The notes: generated by a model not told the origin, from the sequence alone. 64,000 nucleotides of DNA from Staphylococcus sp. (GCA_023665865.1 JAMPDC010000001.1:2113921-2177920), one strand, 5' to 3'; numbered from the stretch's first letter, positions 9,715 to 19,741 are shown. Translations and numbers: made by a program.

Positions 9715-11103
9715 TCAGGCTTTTGTTTGTGCCTTATTATAGAAGTTGTAGACTCGGTTGACGTAGTCGTATGTCTCTCGACCTCTGGAATAACCATATT
9801 TTACCACCGGGTCCCGGTAGTATTTTGGATTTGATTTCCAAAGGATGGCTCGTGCAACGTTGTTATCCCATTTCTGAGGATTCAGACCGTATTTCCTGGC
9901 CAGATTGATTGCATCGTAGACATGAGCGATGCCTGAGTTATAGGCGGCGATGACAAACTTTTTGCGTTCCTTCTCATCGGGAACCTTATTTGCAAGTTGC
10001 TTATCAAGGTCGCGCAGGAGTTTGAGTGCTGTTTCGATTGCCACATCATTTTTCATCACACTCTTGGCTGTCTGTCCATATCCTTTGGCCGTTTTGGGCA
10101 TGATCTGCATCAGACCGCGAGCACCGGCCCATGAGACTGCTGTCGAGTCAAACTTGCTCTCTACATAAGCCTGGGCAGCAAGTAGCTTCCAGTCCCAGTC
10201 ATAGTCTGATGAGTATTGTTTGAACAGATGGTCAAACGGAGTGACACAATTCGGATTACTGCGATATATCTTAGAAGCCGGATCATTTTTGCTGAGCTCG
10301 AAGTAGCGCTTCAGCAACTGCGCCTGTTCAGTCCTCTGGGTGTCTGTGTTAAGCCATGCGTTGATGCTGTCACCGAGCCACGCTTTGGATGGCGCTACAG
10401 CCCAACTGGAACGTTGCTCGAAACTCAGGGGGAGAGTAATGTCGAGATCGTTGTAGTATGTCTTGTTTATGCGTGCGATATCACTGTCGACTACGGTCAA
10501 AGGGATGGAACCTTCGCTGACCATCGCTATGAGATCTTCGGTAATCATCGTGTCGCGGCTGACAGTGTGAATATTGATACCTCCGCCAACTTCCTGATTG
10601 AGATTTCGGATGCGGGCTTCATATTTAGACTCGGATTCGACATAGACATCCTTTCCGACAAGGTCAGTTACGTCAGTTATTAGCTCTGTCTCGCCCTTTT
10701 TGGGTTGAACGAGCACCTGGGTGGTGACGTTTTCAGGACCGCAGGCCACAACTCTGTCCTTATATTCTGCTGTGACAGGTACTTCATAGGCGATAAGGTC
10801 TACGATGCCTGAGTCGAGCATCTCGACAGCGCGTGATAGTGTAGGCGCTATCTCCATTTTTAGAGTCATGCCTTTGTCTGCCGCGAGAGCCGTGACGAGT
10901 TCGTAGTCGTAGCCCATCTCCTGACCTCTATATATGAAGTAGGCTTCAGGGCTGTAGAGTGTTGCTACTCTGAGTGTGTCAGGCAACTTGTGGTGTGCTG
11001 AATCCTTGTCGGCAGAGTTTTGCCGTGTGGAGCCTGCACCGCAGGATATTACTGCGGTGCAGACTGCTGAGACTATTAAACCAAAGAGAATCCCTCTTCT
11101 CAT
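9715..11103 (-). CDS. mltF: MltF-like lytic transglycosylase with substrate-binding domain
   Basis: The 462-residue exported protein has a signal peptide with a lipobox-like VISC (Cys about residue 21). A family-3 solute-binding domain (about 40-270) is followed by a family-1 lytic transglycosylase domain (about 295-450). The transglycosylase hallmark AYVESKFD (catalytic Glu near 315), the GARGLMQIMP motif and the AYNSG motif are all present. MltF enzymes cleave peptidoglycan glycan strands, and the solute-binding domain acts as a regulator. The gene is separate from its neighbours. Confidence 0.9.
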   Translation of the reverse strand: MRRGILFGLIVSAVCTAVISCGAGSTRQNSADKDSAHHKLPDTLRVATLYSPEAYFIYRGQEMGYDYELVTALAADKGMTLKMEIAPTLSRAVEMLDSGIVDLIAYEVPVTAEYKDRVVACGPENVTTQVLVQPKKGETELITDVTDLVGKDVYVESESKYEARIRNLNQEVGGGINIHTVSRDTMITEDLIAMVSEGSIPLTVVDSDIARINKTYYNDLDITLPLSFEQRSSWAVAPSKAWLGDSINAWLNTDTQRTEQAQLLKRYFELSKNDPASKIYRSNPNCVTPFDHLFKQYSSDYDWDWKLLAAQAYVESKFDSTAVSWAGARGLMQIMPKTAKGYGQTAKSVMKNDVAIETALKLLRDLDKQLANKVPDEKERKKFVIAAYNSGIAHVYDAINLARKYGLNPQKWDNNVARAILWKSNPKYYRDPVVKYGYSRGRETYDYVNRVYNFYNKAQTKA

Positions 11104-11188
11104 AAGTAAAAGTGTTGTATTATATTAGTATAATCTTTTACGCTGTGGAGCGAGACTGAGGGATTGACTCTTCAGACGATGTGAGGAA

Positions 11189-12355
11189 TCAATACTCGAA
11201 AGTCCCGGCTTCCGATTTGATTGTCAAATGATTTTCATTAGCGTCTTCGACCCGGCCGATAATACGCGATTCGATGCCAAACGAAGAAGCTATGTCCATG
11301 ACCTTCTGAGCGACTTCAGGACGGACGTAGATTTCCATTCTGTGGCCCATGTTGAAGACCTTATACATTTCGCTCCATGGAGTGCCGCTCTCTTTTTGAA
11401 TGAGATCAAACAGCGGGGGCACAGGGAACATGTTGTCCTTGATGACGTGTTTGTTTTCGACAAAGTGAAGCACTTTCGTCTGTGCTCCTCCGGTACAATG
11501 TACCATACCGTCAATCTCATTGCGCATTTCTGCGAGAAGTTTCTTGATTACCGGAGCGTAGGTGCGGGTGGGGGAGAGAACGAGTTGTCCGGCTGTCAGG
11601 CCTGTCCCTTCGACTTCATCAGTCAGCCGGCAAGAACCGGAATAGACGAGGTCTTCAGGAACTGCTGCATCAAACGTTTCAGGATATTTCTCAGCAAGAT
11701 ATTTTGCAAAGACATCGTGGCGCGCGGATGTGAGGCCATTGCTGCCCATGCCACCGTTGTAGCGATCCTCATAGTTGGCTTTGCCGAATGAGGCAAGACC
11801 TACAATGACGTCGCCATCTTTGATATTGGCGTTGTTGATGACATCGGCACGTTTCATGCGGCAGGTGACAGTCGAGTCTACGATGATTGTGCGGACAAGG
11901 TCACCGACATCGGCAGTCTCTCCTCCAGTCGAGTAGATACCCACACCCATCTCGCGGAGGGTTGCGAGCAGCTCTTCCGTGCCATTTATGATAGCCGAGA
12001 TGACTTCTCCGGGAATCAGGTTTTTGTTACGGCCGATGGTAGAGGAGACAAGAATATTGTCGGTGGCACCGACGCAGAGGAGATCATCGATATTCATTAC
12101 GAGTGCATCCTGTGCAATTCCTTTCCAAACGGAAATGTCGCCGGTCTCGCGCCAGTAGGCGTATGCAAGAGATGATTTGGTCCCCGCTCCGTCGGCGTGC
12201 ATGATGTTGCACCATTCCGGATCACCACCCAGGATGTCGGGGATGATTTTACAGAAGGCGTGGGGATAGAGTCCCTTGTCAACGTTTTTGATAGCGTTGT
12301 GGACATCCTCTTTTGAGGCTGAAACTCCGCGGAGATTATAGCGCTGGTCACTCAT
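11189..12355 (-). CDS. purM: phosphoribosylformylglycinamidine cyclo-ligase (AIR synthetase)
   Basis: PurM closes the imidazole ring in the fifth step of purine synthesis, turning FGAM and ATP into AIR. The sequence shows the AIR-synthase fold: the ATP/substrate segment with HADGAGTKSSLAY near residue 61, QDALVMNIDDLLCVGA near 90, GGETADVGDLV near 155, and a C-terminal half with the ADP-binding CTGGAQTK segment. I chose the Met of MSDQRY at 12355 over the ATG at 12382, whose nine extra residues have no family match. The enzyme is the longer, Bacteroidetes form of about 390 residues. Confidence 0.9.
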   Translation of the reverse strand: MSDQRYNLRGVSASKEDVHNAIKNVDKGLYPHAFCKIIPDILGGDPEWCNIMHADGAGTKSSLAYAYWRETGDISVWKGIAQDALVMNIDDLLCVGATDNILVSSTIGRNKNLIPGEVISAIINGTEELLATLREMGVGIYSTGGETADVGDLVRTIIVDSTVTCRMKRADVINNANIKDGDVIVGLASFGKANYEDRYNGGMGSNGLTSARHDVFAKYLAEKYPETFDAAVPEDLVYSGSCRLTDEVEGTGLTAGQLVLSPTRTYAPVIKKLLAEMRNEIDGMVHCTGGAQTKVLHFVENKHVIKDNMFPVPPLFDLIQKESGTPWSEMYKVFNMGHRMEIYVRPEVAQKVMDIASSFGIESRIIGRVEDANENHLTIKSEAGTFEY

Positions 12356-12416
12356 AGTGTCTCGTAATTGAAAGTTGAACAAATGTGAGGAGTGAATGGT
12401 TTAACTGAATTTTCTG

Positions 12417-12424
12417 CAAAAGTA
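12417..12424 (-). promoter_or_regulatory. -7 promoter element of purM
   Basis: On the minus strand TACTTTTG matches TAnnTTTG, about 62 bases before the chosen start codon. No clear -33 TTTG is present. Confidence 0.5.
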
Positions 12425-12512
12425 CAAAAAAAAGCTGAACCCTCTTAGTTAAGCGGGTATTTTTAAGATCTTATCTCAAGCCTGCCGGAGAGCTCAGGGC
12501 AATGTTTTTATC

Positions 12513-13655
12513 TCAGACAGGGATGGAAAGCATCGGTATGTCGGAGTGGAAAAGGAGTTTGTGGGCCAAAGTGGGATTGAAAAGTCTGGCGAAGATGTTT
12601 TTGCGCGGTGTGGGGACGGCAATCACATCGACATGCAGCTTTTCATCAAGACCATTGAAGTCTTCTACTTCGTGAGAGAGCGAGAGCTGGACGGTCTTAA
12701 ACGAATGGGCCGGATAGTTTTTGCGGCAATATTCGAGGAGGTTTGCAAGCGCAGCGGTGTCGCCGTGTGGCTTTTTTTTCGATGGGAGAGATGCGAGGGT
12801 TATAGAGAGTGATGTCTCGGGCAAAAGACGGTAGAGTGCATCAAGGGCAAGGATGTCCTGCTGTTTGGTAGAGGCAAGATAGACCACTTCACGGATCTCA
12901 TCAATCTTCTTGAAGCGCAACGATTCGGGGACAGTGAAGATGGTCGAGCGGCATGAATCGAGCACTTCTGCTGTCACGCTGCCAAGCATGTCGCGGTTTT
13001 GCTTGTCGCTGCCACGGGTTCCCATGACTATGAGTAGTGGATGTTTAGCAGAAGCATGGTCGTTGATCACCTCCTCGGGAAGACCTTCGCTGATTTCAGA
13101 GGTAAATACTACAGGCGGTATGAGTCCGTCTTTTATTTTTTCGCGCAACTCGGTCTCGAAGTCTGCCATCTGTTTTTTACAGATCGCACTGAGTTCCTTG
13201 TCTTCTTCAATCTGTTCAATAGCGTTGATGCCTTCGCCATCAAAGGTCATGGAATCGGTCAGCTGGAGTGAGGCACTGTTGGTGACAATCGGATCAAAGT
13301 AGGAATGGAGCAGTTTGATGCGTGCTTTGTGGAGCGCGGCGATATGGAAGGCGAGTTGGCAGGCGAGCATGGATGATTTGGAGAAATCGACCGGCACAAG
13401 TATTTCCGGACCATCGGAAGGACACACCTTTTGCGCGTTTGGCGAGAAGATCTCTATGTTTTCGATAAGTCTGAGAGCCATAGGGAGGTCTGATTCCTTG
13501 ATGCGGACTCTGATTCCGGATGAGACTACAGGAGATGTCAGATTGACATTCTGAAGGGTCACCTTGATGCCTTCACATTCGAGGATATTTTTCAATTCGT
13601 GGGCCTTGTCGTAGGTGTGGATGGCGATAGTTATGAGTCGGTCGGTCTGCTCCAT
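12513..13655 (-). CDS. tandem universal stress protein
   Basis: A 380-residue cytoplasmic protein. The first 80 residues resemble the small DUF2007-type domain that often precedes UspA domains in Bacteroidetes. Two UspA folds follow (about 85-235 and 240-380). The first contains the nucleotide-binding pattern GTRGS...LGSVTAEVL near residues 212-230. The second lacks it and is probably degenerate. Universal stress proteins modulate survival under starvation or oxidative stress. It appears to be monocistronic. Confidence 0.85.
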   Translation of the reverse strand: MEQTDRLITIAIHTYDKAHELKNILECEGIKVTLQNVNLTSPVVSSGIRVRIKESDLPMALRLIENIEIFSPNAQKVCPSDGPEILVPVDFSKSSMLACQLAFHIAALHKARIKLLHSYFDPIVTNSASLQLTDSMTFDGEGINAIEQIEEDKELSAICKKQMADFETELREKIKDGLIPPVVFTSEISEGLPEEVINDHASAKHPLLIVMGTRGSDKQNRDMLGSVTAEVLDSCRSTIFTVPESLRFKKIDEIREVVYLASTKQQDILALDALYRLLPETSLSITLASLPSKKKPHGDTAALANLLEYCRKNYPAHSFKTVQLSLSHEVEDFNGLDEKLHVDVIAVPTPRKNIFARLFNPTLAHKLLFHSDIPMLSIPV

Positions 13656-13703
13656 AGATTGTCGGATTGTGGATTATAATAGTGTTGGTAGCTTCATATA
13701 TAA

Positions 13704-13755
13704 AAACGGACGAAAGAACAAAAAGTCGTAGTGAATAGCGCCCTTTTGTCCTTCC
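13704..13755 (-). terminator. imperfect terminator after the small HTH gene
   Basis: On the minus strand ACGGA/TCCGT and AGGACAAAAG with TTTTTGTTCT form a long imperfect stem followed by TTTTTA. It lies downstream of the HTH gene and upstream of the stress-protein gene. Confidence 0.45.
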
Positions 13756-13787
13756 GTCGTTAAATTTTCTTCTTATCTGATTTTCTC

Positions 13788-14048
13788 TTATTCCTCTTTG
13801 TTCTGTTCCTGTATGATTTCAATCGCCATATCATAGATAGTTGTATCATCAAGCACTACGATACCACCGTTGGGGCCCGGTTCGATATGAACACCGCAGT
13901 TTTTACCAAACTCATAATTGGTGCCACCGAAATAATTTCTGACTGTCTGAGGGGTGACATTAAGCTTGTCGGCAATCTGGCGGATTGAACCATCGGGAAG
14001 ACTGTCTTTGATACGGCGCAGATCGTTGAATGAGATAGTTTTAGTCAT
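13788..14048 (-). CDS. small HTH DNA-binding protein
   Basis: An 86-residue protein whose first 45 residues form a helix-turn-helix with the pattern SIRQIADKLNVTPQTVRNYF. The rest (about 50-86) is a short acidic beta-rich tail. The HTH resembles that of LacI or resolvase-type regulators, but no effector domain is present. The gene is conserved-looking and stands alone. Its targets are unknown. Confidence 0.75.
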   Translation of the reverse strand: MTKTISFNDLRRIKDSLPDGSIRQIADKLNVTPQTVRNYFGGTNYEFGKNCGVHIEPGPNGGIVVLDDTTIYDMAIEIIQEQNKEE

Positions 14049-14259
14049 GATACATATAGGTGTTTGAGGGTTAATATTATATTTTAACTGACATTCGTGT
14101 TGAGGATTTTTTTATTTCCACGTCACTAAATTAGAGTTTAATTTCTATTCAGGCAAATATTCTGGATGAAATTTTTTATGTTTAAAAACACCTTTTTATT
14201 TTAAACTTTTTGCCGTTTGATTAACATTTTGAAATGCAATAGTTAAACGGTCACTCAGA

Positions 14260-15039
14260 TCAGATTTTTTCGACTGCTGCGGCGTTGATCCAAGCGCGGT
14301 GGGTGTTGTCGACCTGGACGTCGTACCAGAGAGAATTGATTGAATCGGTGGTTGAACGGACAGAATCGAGGATCTGTACGCGGGTGCCTTCATGGAGCAG
14401 CATCGCTTCCTGCGAGCGGTCGGTGGGCACACGCGGGCTTGTGCTCAGGATGGTCGAGGGGGAGGTGATGATGGCAAGATCGTCGGCTGTGGCGATGGCT
14501 GCGGAGCGGAAAGAGAGATACACGAAACTTCCGCTAAGCAACAGCATGATGAAACCACCGAAAAAACCGATTTTCCTCACAATGATCACTCCGGAAAACG
14601 CATAGGCCAATGCTCCGGCTACCGTGAGGGCAAAACATCCGAAAGCGAGCCATGCCCAGACATTGGAACGAGCTGAATTGGCCGCGCCATCAAGCGCGTT
14701 GCCTATAAAAGTGCCTCGTTCGCCGGGGCGGTCGGCGATGCGGGCGTTGACGAAATCGAGATTGACACGGGCATCGTCAAACGTAGGATCGAGACGCAGC
14801 GCACGTTCGTAGGCGAGTATTGCCTTGCCCATCTCTCCCATCCGGTAGTAACAGTTACCGAGATTGTACTGAAGAGTGGCTGAGTTACCCTCGGTCGCAA
14901 TGACATGGAGATATGTGTCGGCTGCTTCCTTGAAGCTGTCGGCGGTGTAGGCTGAGTCTGCCTGCTGGATGAGGGGGCTTTCTGCCTTGATGCCGAAACT
15001 TGTGGCTACTATGGTGATGAGAATGATAATGTATTTCAT
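14260..15039 (-). CDS. batE: BatE: TPR and SH3-like membrane protein
   Basis: A 259-residue protein with a signal peptide, two to three TPR motifs (about 22-105, including LQYNLGNCYYRMGEMGKAIL), two membrane spans (about 125-180) and a C-terminal SH3-like domain (about 195-259). It matches BatE of the Bacteroides aerotolerance operon by order and architecture. Its ATG overlaps the stop of batD (ATGA at 15036-15039). Bat proteins are thought to build an inner-membrane/periplasmic complex that supports oxygen tolerance or envelope integrity. The biochemical role is unresolved. Confidence 0.85.
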   Translation of the reverse strand: MKYIIILITIVATSFGIKAESPLIQQADSAYTADSFKEAADTYLHVIATEGNSATLQYNLGNCYYRMGEMGKAILAYERALRLDPTFDDARVNLDFVNARIADRPGERGTFIGNALDGAANSARSNVWAWLAFGCFALTVAGALAYAFSGVIIVRKIGFFGGFIMLLLSGSFVYLSFRSAAIATADDLAIITSPSTILSTSPRVPTDRSQEAMLLHEGTRVQILDSVRSTTDSINSLWYDVQVDNTHRAWINAAAVEKI

Positions 15040-16835
15040 TTTTTGTTGCTTTCAAGTTTATTAATAGCATTTACCCCTCTTTCAAACACGCTTTCTGTCT
15101 GGCTGGAACTGTCGGGGGTATAACGGGCCATCTCACAATCGTCGAGGACTGAGACAATGGCGGCCGTGCTCTCTTCGGAGTAGCCTTTTGAAGCGAGGGT
15201 CGCAGAGATATTGTCGCGCGATAATTGTGAAATCGGCATAGACAATTTGTCGGAGAGATAGCCCCACAGTGCACGGAGCATTTCTTCGTAGAACTTGTCG
15301 CTGTCGCCTGATTTCATGAACGATTCAGCTGTCTTGAGTCGGCGACGGGCAACCTTGCTGGCCTTTGCTGTCCTGCGTCCGATCGTGTCGGCATCGAGGC
15401 GTGCTTTGCGGCGGTTGACGATCAAGAGGATAATGGTGAGGACGAAGAGAGCTGCATAAAGCATCCAATACCAACCTTGGAGGACTACAAGCTGATGACC
15501 TTTCTCAGGGTTCTTGTCACCAAGATAGATATGGCGGATGTCGGAATTCTTGTTCTCGACATCTTTCTGATCTGCGGTCACAGGTGCTGAGACACCTTTC
15601 GCAACTTTGATGGGATAGGTCGGGGTGGTGAGAGTCACGTATTGGCGGGTCTGTGGGTTGAAATATACAAACTTGTCACTACCAATAGTGAAGTCACCCA
15701 CACTCTGTGGCACGAAAGTATATTCGACAGTCATTGAACCTGTGACATCATTGCCCTGAACTGTGGCCTGGATATCACTCTTGGGAGTATATTGCTCAAA
15801 TTCGCTCGGGAAGTCGATGACCGGCTCTTTGACATACTTGATGTTACCCGTGCCTGAAATGGTGTAGATTAATGTGGCCGGGTCATTGGTGCGGAATGAA
15901 TTTCCAACAAGACGGCTGTCAATCTCAAATTTTCCTACTGCACCTGTAAACCCTTCAGGCTGCGGCTGAGGGAGGGGAGTAATGTCGATCGACGCGGAGT
16001 TGGAGTTTACCTGTATCTTTGCTTCTTTGGGCTGACGCACCTGGAACATGCCCATATTGACATTTTCATACTGGACTACTGAGATGTCATAGTTTCCGGA
16101 GTTGATGGTCAGTTTGCCGCTCTTCTGCGGGAATATGATGCACTTCTTCAACACGGCAGTCATGTAGTTCTGTCCGTTGTAGGTCTCAGTCTGGTTGAGA
16201 GTCGGTTGCAGGTCGAGTTCCTGAATCAAGAAACCGTCGAAAGCCGGTTGTTTGGTCGGGAGGAAAGATGAGATGCTATATTTGGTATAGAGTTTGATCG
16301 TACATCCGATCGCTTCCTGCTCGTAGGCTGAGGATTTTGAAAGGATGATACGGACAAAAACATCGTTGCTCTTGACCTGACGGCCGGCAGTCTGGGTATC
16401 GACGTCGTCGACATCGACAGGTCGCTGTGAGGCCGGTGTATTGCTGTCGGCAATGTCATGTACTGTGAATGTCACAGCCTTTGTGGTGTAACGCTTGCCG
16501 TCACCTATGATTGAGGCGGCCGGAATGGTGAAAGTTCCGGCCTTGTCTGCCTTATAATAGTAGGTGTACTCGGTCGCGGATGTTGATGATGCTTTACCGT
16601 TTACCACCTGATAGCTTTGCGACTGTGACACGGAAGGACCGTATAGAAGTGTACATCCGTTTATCTGCGAGACCTTGAGGTCAGAGCCGTCGGCATTGGT
16701 CAGTCGGAACGTGACAGGGAAGCGTTGCCCCTCGTAGACTCTGCTCGGTGGCTTCACGGTGAAACTGACTTCGGCATGGATTGTGATTCCGGCTGTCAGT
16801 ATGACAAGAAGTATGGATAAGATGAAACGTTTCAT
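15036..16835 (-). CDS. batD: BatD: exported beta-rich membrane-anchored protein
   Basis: The 599-residue BatD protein has a signal peptide (1-21), several beta-sandwich domains through about residue 440 (including the start SFTVKPPSRVYEGQRFPVTF), one membrane span near residues 455-475, and a basic cytoplasmic tail with a short helical bundle. This layout is standard for the BatD family (oxygen-tolerance protein). It lies between batC and batE and is probably the periplasmic scaffold of the complex. Confidence 0.9.
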   Translation of the reverse strand: MKRFILSILLVILTAGITIHAEVSFTVKPPSRVYEGQRFPVTFRLTNADGSDLKVSQINGCTLLYGPSVSQSQSYQVVNGKASSTSATEYTYYYKADKAGTFTIPAASIIGDGKRYTTKAVTFTVHDIADSNTPASQRPVDVDDVDTQTAGRQVKSNDVFVRIILSKSSAYEQEAIGCTIKLYTKYSISSFLPTKQPAFDGFLIQELDLQPTLNQTETYNGQNYMTAVLKKCIIFPQKSGKLTINSGNYDISVVQYENVNMGMFQVRQPKEAKIQVNSNSASIDITPLPQPQPEGFTGAVGKFEIDSRLVGNSFRTNDPATLIYTISGTGNIKYVKEPVIDFPSEFEQYTPKSDIQATVQGNDVTGSMTVEYTFVPQSVGDFTIGSDKFVYFNPQTRQYVTLTTPTYPIKVAKGVSAPVTADQKDVENKNSDIRHIYLGDKNPEKGHQLVVLQGWYWMLYAALFVLTIILLIVNRRKARLDADTIGRRTAKASKVARRRLKTAESFMKSGDSDKFYEEMLRALWGYLSDKLSMPISQLSRDNISATLASKGYSEESTAAIVSVLDDCEMARYTPDSSSQTESVFERGVNAINKLESNKK

Positions 16836-16871
16836 TCTGAATGGAATTATAAAGTTTTTCAGTCTATGCGC

Positions 16872-17669
16872 TTACCATGGATTGGTGACAGGCTTGCGTG
16901 ATGGAGCTCCTGTCTTCTTCTTCTCGGCGTTGATACGCGCACGGGTTGCATTTTCCTCATTTTCCATAGCCTTCAGGATTTTCTCGGCGTTTTGCTGACT
17001 GATGCCTCCGCCCTGTTGCTGATTCTGAGGCTGCTGTTTCTGATCCTGGTTCTGAGGTTGCTGCTGCTGTTGGTCTTTATTCTCGTCGTTTTTGTTCTGG
17101 TCCTGGTTTTGATCTTGATTCTGATCCTGCTTGTTCTGGTCTTGCTTATCCTGATCCTTGTTCTGGTCCTGATTTTGGTCCTGGTTCTGATCCTGATTTT
17201 GCTGCTCTTCAAGACGCTTTTGGGCAAGACGGAGGTTTTCGCGTGCCTTATCATTGTCAGGATTCTTACGGAGTGCATTTTTATAAAGCTCGACACTCTT
17301 TGAGTAGTCCTGGGCATTGAACGCTATGTTGCCGAGATTGTAGAACGACTTTTCAGCTATTGAGATGTTCTCGGCATCGCGTGTGAGGTTTTGCAGGATA
17401 GTCGTCGCTTCCTTCTCAGTTTCGCCTGAGGCTGAGCCTTGCCGGAGCAGGGATGCCGCGAGGTTAAACTGCGCGATTTCATTCATTGCGTTTTCCTGAA
17501 GCGCCTTGCGGTAGGCAACTTCCGCCTCGGCATACCGCTGTTCGTTGTAGAGCTTATTGCCTTCAACGATATAATTTCGCTCATGGCGTGTGGTCGTTGC
17601 CTTACTTTCAGCCATAACGGCAGGAGATATGGCGAAAGCAGCCATAAGGGTTAATAATATTCCTTTCAT
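16872..17669 (-). CDS. batC: BatC: TPR protein with Gln/Asp-rich repeat
   Basis: A 265-residue exported TPR protein. A signal peptide (1-20) is followed by three TPR units (about 32-145). A low-complexity stretch (about 150-215) built from the tetrapeptide-like pattern NQDQ/NKDQ and poly-Gln follows, and a basic C-terminal tail closes the protein. The repetitive DNA at about 17020-17210 could vary in length by replication slippage. Its start overlaps the end of batB (ATGA, 17666-17669). Confidence 0.85.
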   Translation of the reverse strand: MKGILLTLMAAFAISPAVMAESKATTTRHERNYIVEGNKLYNEQRYAEAEVAYRKALQENAMNEIAQFNLAASLLRQGSASGETEKEATTILQNLTRDAENISIAEKSFYNLGNIAFNAQDYSKSVELYKNALRKNPDNDKARENLRLAQKRLEEQQNQDQNQDQNQDQNKDQDKQDQNKQDQNQDQNQDQNKNDENKDQQQQQPQNQDQKQQPQNQQQGGGISQQNAEKILKAMENEENATRARINAEKKKTGAPSRKPVTNPW

Positions 17670-18730
17670 TTGTTTCCTCCTTCCTCTTTAGTAAAGAAAC
17701 GATACTTTTTGAGCCATGAGATCTTGCGGGTGACAGTGATTGAATAGATCACCAGCAGGATCAAAGAGATCAATGCAAATACGGGGAACTGTTCGCTCTG
17801 TGGCGAGAATGATTTGCGTTCAAATTCTCCCTTTTCAAGCTCATCCATTTTCTCATCGACGGCATTGATTGCCGAGTTTGACGCACCATTGACATATATG
17901 CCATCTCCGGCCTTGGCAATCTCTGAAGCCATTGTCTCGTCGTGGCGGGTGACCACTTCTTCACCGGTCATCGGATTGACCATGTAGTGGCCGTTGCCGA
18001 GCGGAATCTTCGCGCCGCGGTTTGTCCCGAGTCCGATCACATCAACCTGAATGCCGGCGTTTGCAGCCCGCTTTGCAACTTCGACTGCGTTATCCTCGAA
18101 ATTCTCACCATCGGTGATCACGATGATTGCCTTGCCCATATCATCGGTTGGGGTAAAGGAATTCATGGCCATTTCAAGAGCTGCGCCGATGGCCGTACCC
18201 TGTGTCGGCACCATATCTGTTGTGATACCGTTGAGAAACATTTTGGCTGAGATGTAGTCGGACGTTATAGGGAGCTGCGTGTATGCGTCTCCTGCGAAGA
18301 CGATAAGACCGACCTTGTCATTTGTCATCTTGTCGATAAGTTTCTCGAGTATATGCTTTGCTCTTTGCAGGCGGCTGATGCCGCGGTCATCGTCTGTACT
18401 CGATGCAAGCATCGAGTTTGAGACGTCGAGACAGATCATGACTTCCACACCGCTTGATGTTTTGGTCTCGGAAGCGTCGGGTTCGAGTCCACCGGTAGCC
18501 CTCGGTCGGGCTATCATGATGACGAGTGCCGCGATGATGAGCAAGGAGAGGACCATTTTGACCCATGGCATGTATTTTGATACTTCGGGCATAAGGGCTT
18601 CGAGCACTTCCGGGCGGCCGTAGCGCATAAGTTTGCGACGGCGGGTGTAGCGCGACCATACAAACAGGGCGGCCACCAATGGAAGCAGCAGAAGCAGATA
18701 TAGTAGATGTGGATATGCAAACGAAATCAT
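17666..18730 (-). CDS. batB: BatB: von Willebrand factor A membrane protein
   Basis: A 354-residue protein with two N-terminal membrane spans (about 6-26 and 58-78), a VWA domain (about 90-290) with an intact MIDAS motif DVSNSM near residue 100, and a C-terminal span (about 315-335). It is one of the two VWA subunits of the Bat complex, paired with BatA. MIDAS sites bind a divalent metal and mediate protein contacts. Confidence 0.9.
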   Translation of the reverse strand: MISFAYPHLLYLLLLLPLVAALFVWSRYTRRRKLMRYGRPEVLEALMPEVSKYMPWVKMVLSLLIIAALVIMIARPRATGGLEPDASETKTSSGVEVMICLDVSNSMLASSTDDDRGISRLQRAKHILEKLIDKMTNDKVGLIVFAGDAYTQLPITSDYISAKMFLNGITTDMVPTQGTAIGAALEMAMNSFTPTDDMGKAIIVITDGENFEDNAVEVAKRAANAGIQVDVIGLGTNRGAKIPLGNGHYMVNPMTGEEVVTRHDETMASEIAKAGDGIYVNGASNSAINAVDEKMDELEKGEFERKSFSPQSEQFPVFALISLILLVIYSITVTRKISWLKKYRFFTKEEGGNK

Positions 18731-18745
18731 AACCGGTTTGATGTT

Positions 18746-19732
18746 TTAGGGGATGGTTCTGAATACAGTGTAGCGAAGCAAAACTGAAATGCCAAAAAGA
18801 CAGAGTGCTGCTACGGCCCAGGGGAGATAGTCATCTTCGGTGCTTGTGAAGTTTCTAAGATCCATTTTGGTCTTTTCAAGACGGTCGATCTCTGCGAAGA
18901 CTTCCTTGAGCACATTATTGCCGGTAGCACGGAAATATTTTCCTCCGGTGGTTTCAGCGATGGTTTTGAGTGTGGCTTCGTCGATTACAACCGGGAGGTT
19001 GACATATTCGATACGTCCAAACATATTCTCCTGCGGATAGGGGGCGGTTCCGTTGGTACCGATACCGATTGTATAGACTTTTATGCCGAGTTGCTTGGCT
19101 ATCTCAGCGGCAGTGATCGGCGCTACATTTCCGGTATTGTTGGAGCCGTCGGTCAGGAGAATGATGCTCTTTGACTTGGCTTTGCCATCCTTGATGCGGT
19201 TGATTGAGGTCGCCAGACCGTCGCCGATAGCTGTGCCATCCTGGAGCATACCCATTTTTATGTCGCCGATATAATTGGCGATCATAGAGCGGTCGGTCGT
19301 CATCGGAATTGCAGTGAAACTTTCAGCAGCAAAAATAACCACACCGATGTTGTCGCCCTCACGGCCTGCGACGAATTTTGACGCCACTTCCTTAGCGGCT
19401 TCAAAACGGTCGGGTTTGAAGTCGCGGGCGAGCATACTTGTCGAGATGTCCATGGCGAGGACTATGTCAGTACCTTCAACGCTTGAGGTGTTCCACGAAT
19501 CGCGTGTCTGGGGACGTGCCATGACGATGATGACACAGCCGATTGCTCCGAGCTGGAGGATGAACAGGATGTGGCGCAGAACTGCCAGCACTGAACGTGG
19601 TGCGCGTCCAAATGATGACACCGTCGATACCTCCATTGAAGCATACAGCGAACGCTGTTTGTAGACATACCATGCGATCATCGGTATGAAGAGCAGAAAC
19701 AGCCATAGATAGCCGGGATTTGCCAGTAACAT
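18746..19732 (-). CDS. batA: BatA: von Willebrand factor A membrane protein
   Basis: The 328-residue paralogue of BatB. It has two N-terminal spans (about 7-25 and 55-75), a VWA domain with MIDAS motif DISTSM near residue 95 and a matching downstream Thr/Asp pattern (LLTDGSNNTG near 196), and a C-terminal span (about 307-325). It lies 15 bases before batB and is probably translationally coupled to it. Confidence 0.9.
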   Translation of the reverse strand: MLLANPGYLWLFLLFIPMIAWYVYKQRSLYASMEVSTVSSFGRAPRSVLAVLRHILFILQLGAIGCVIIVMARPQTRDSWNTSSVEGTDIVLAMDISTSMLARDFKPDRFEAAKEVASKFVAGREGDNIGVVIFAAESFTAIPMTTDRSMIANYIGDIKMGMLQDGTAIGDGLATSINRIKDGKAKSKSIILLTDGSNNTGNVAPITAAEIAKQLGIKVYTIGIGTNGTAPYPQENMFGRIEYVNLPVVIDEATLKTIAETTGGKYFRATGNNVLKEVFAEIDRLEKTKMDLRNFTSTEDDYLPWAVAALCLFGISVLLRYTVFRTIP

Positions 19733-19741
19733 TGTCGCTTA

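Noticed and set aside
16992-17303. Leu/Val-rich plus-strand ORF opposite batC
   Set aside because: An antisense artefact of the repetitive NQDQ codons, not a membrane protein.
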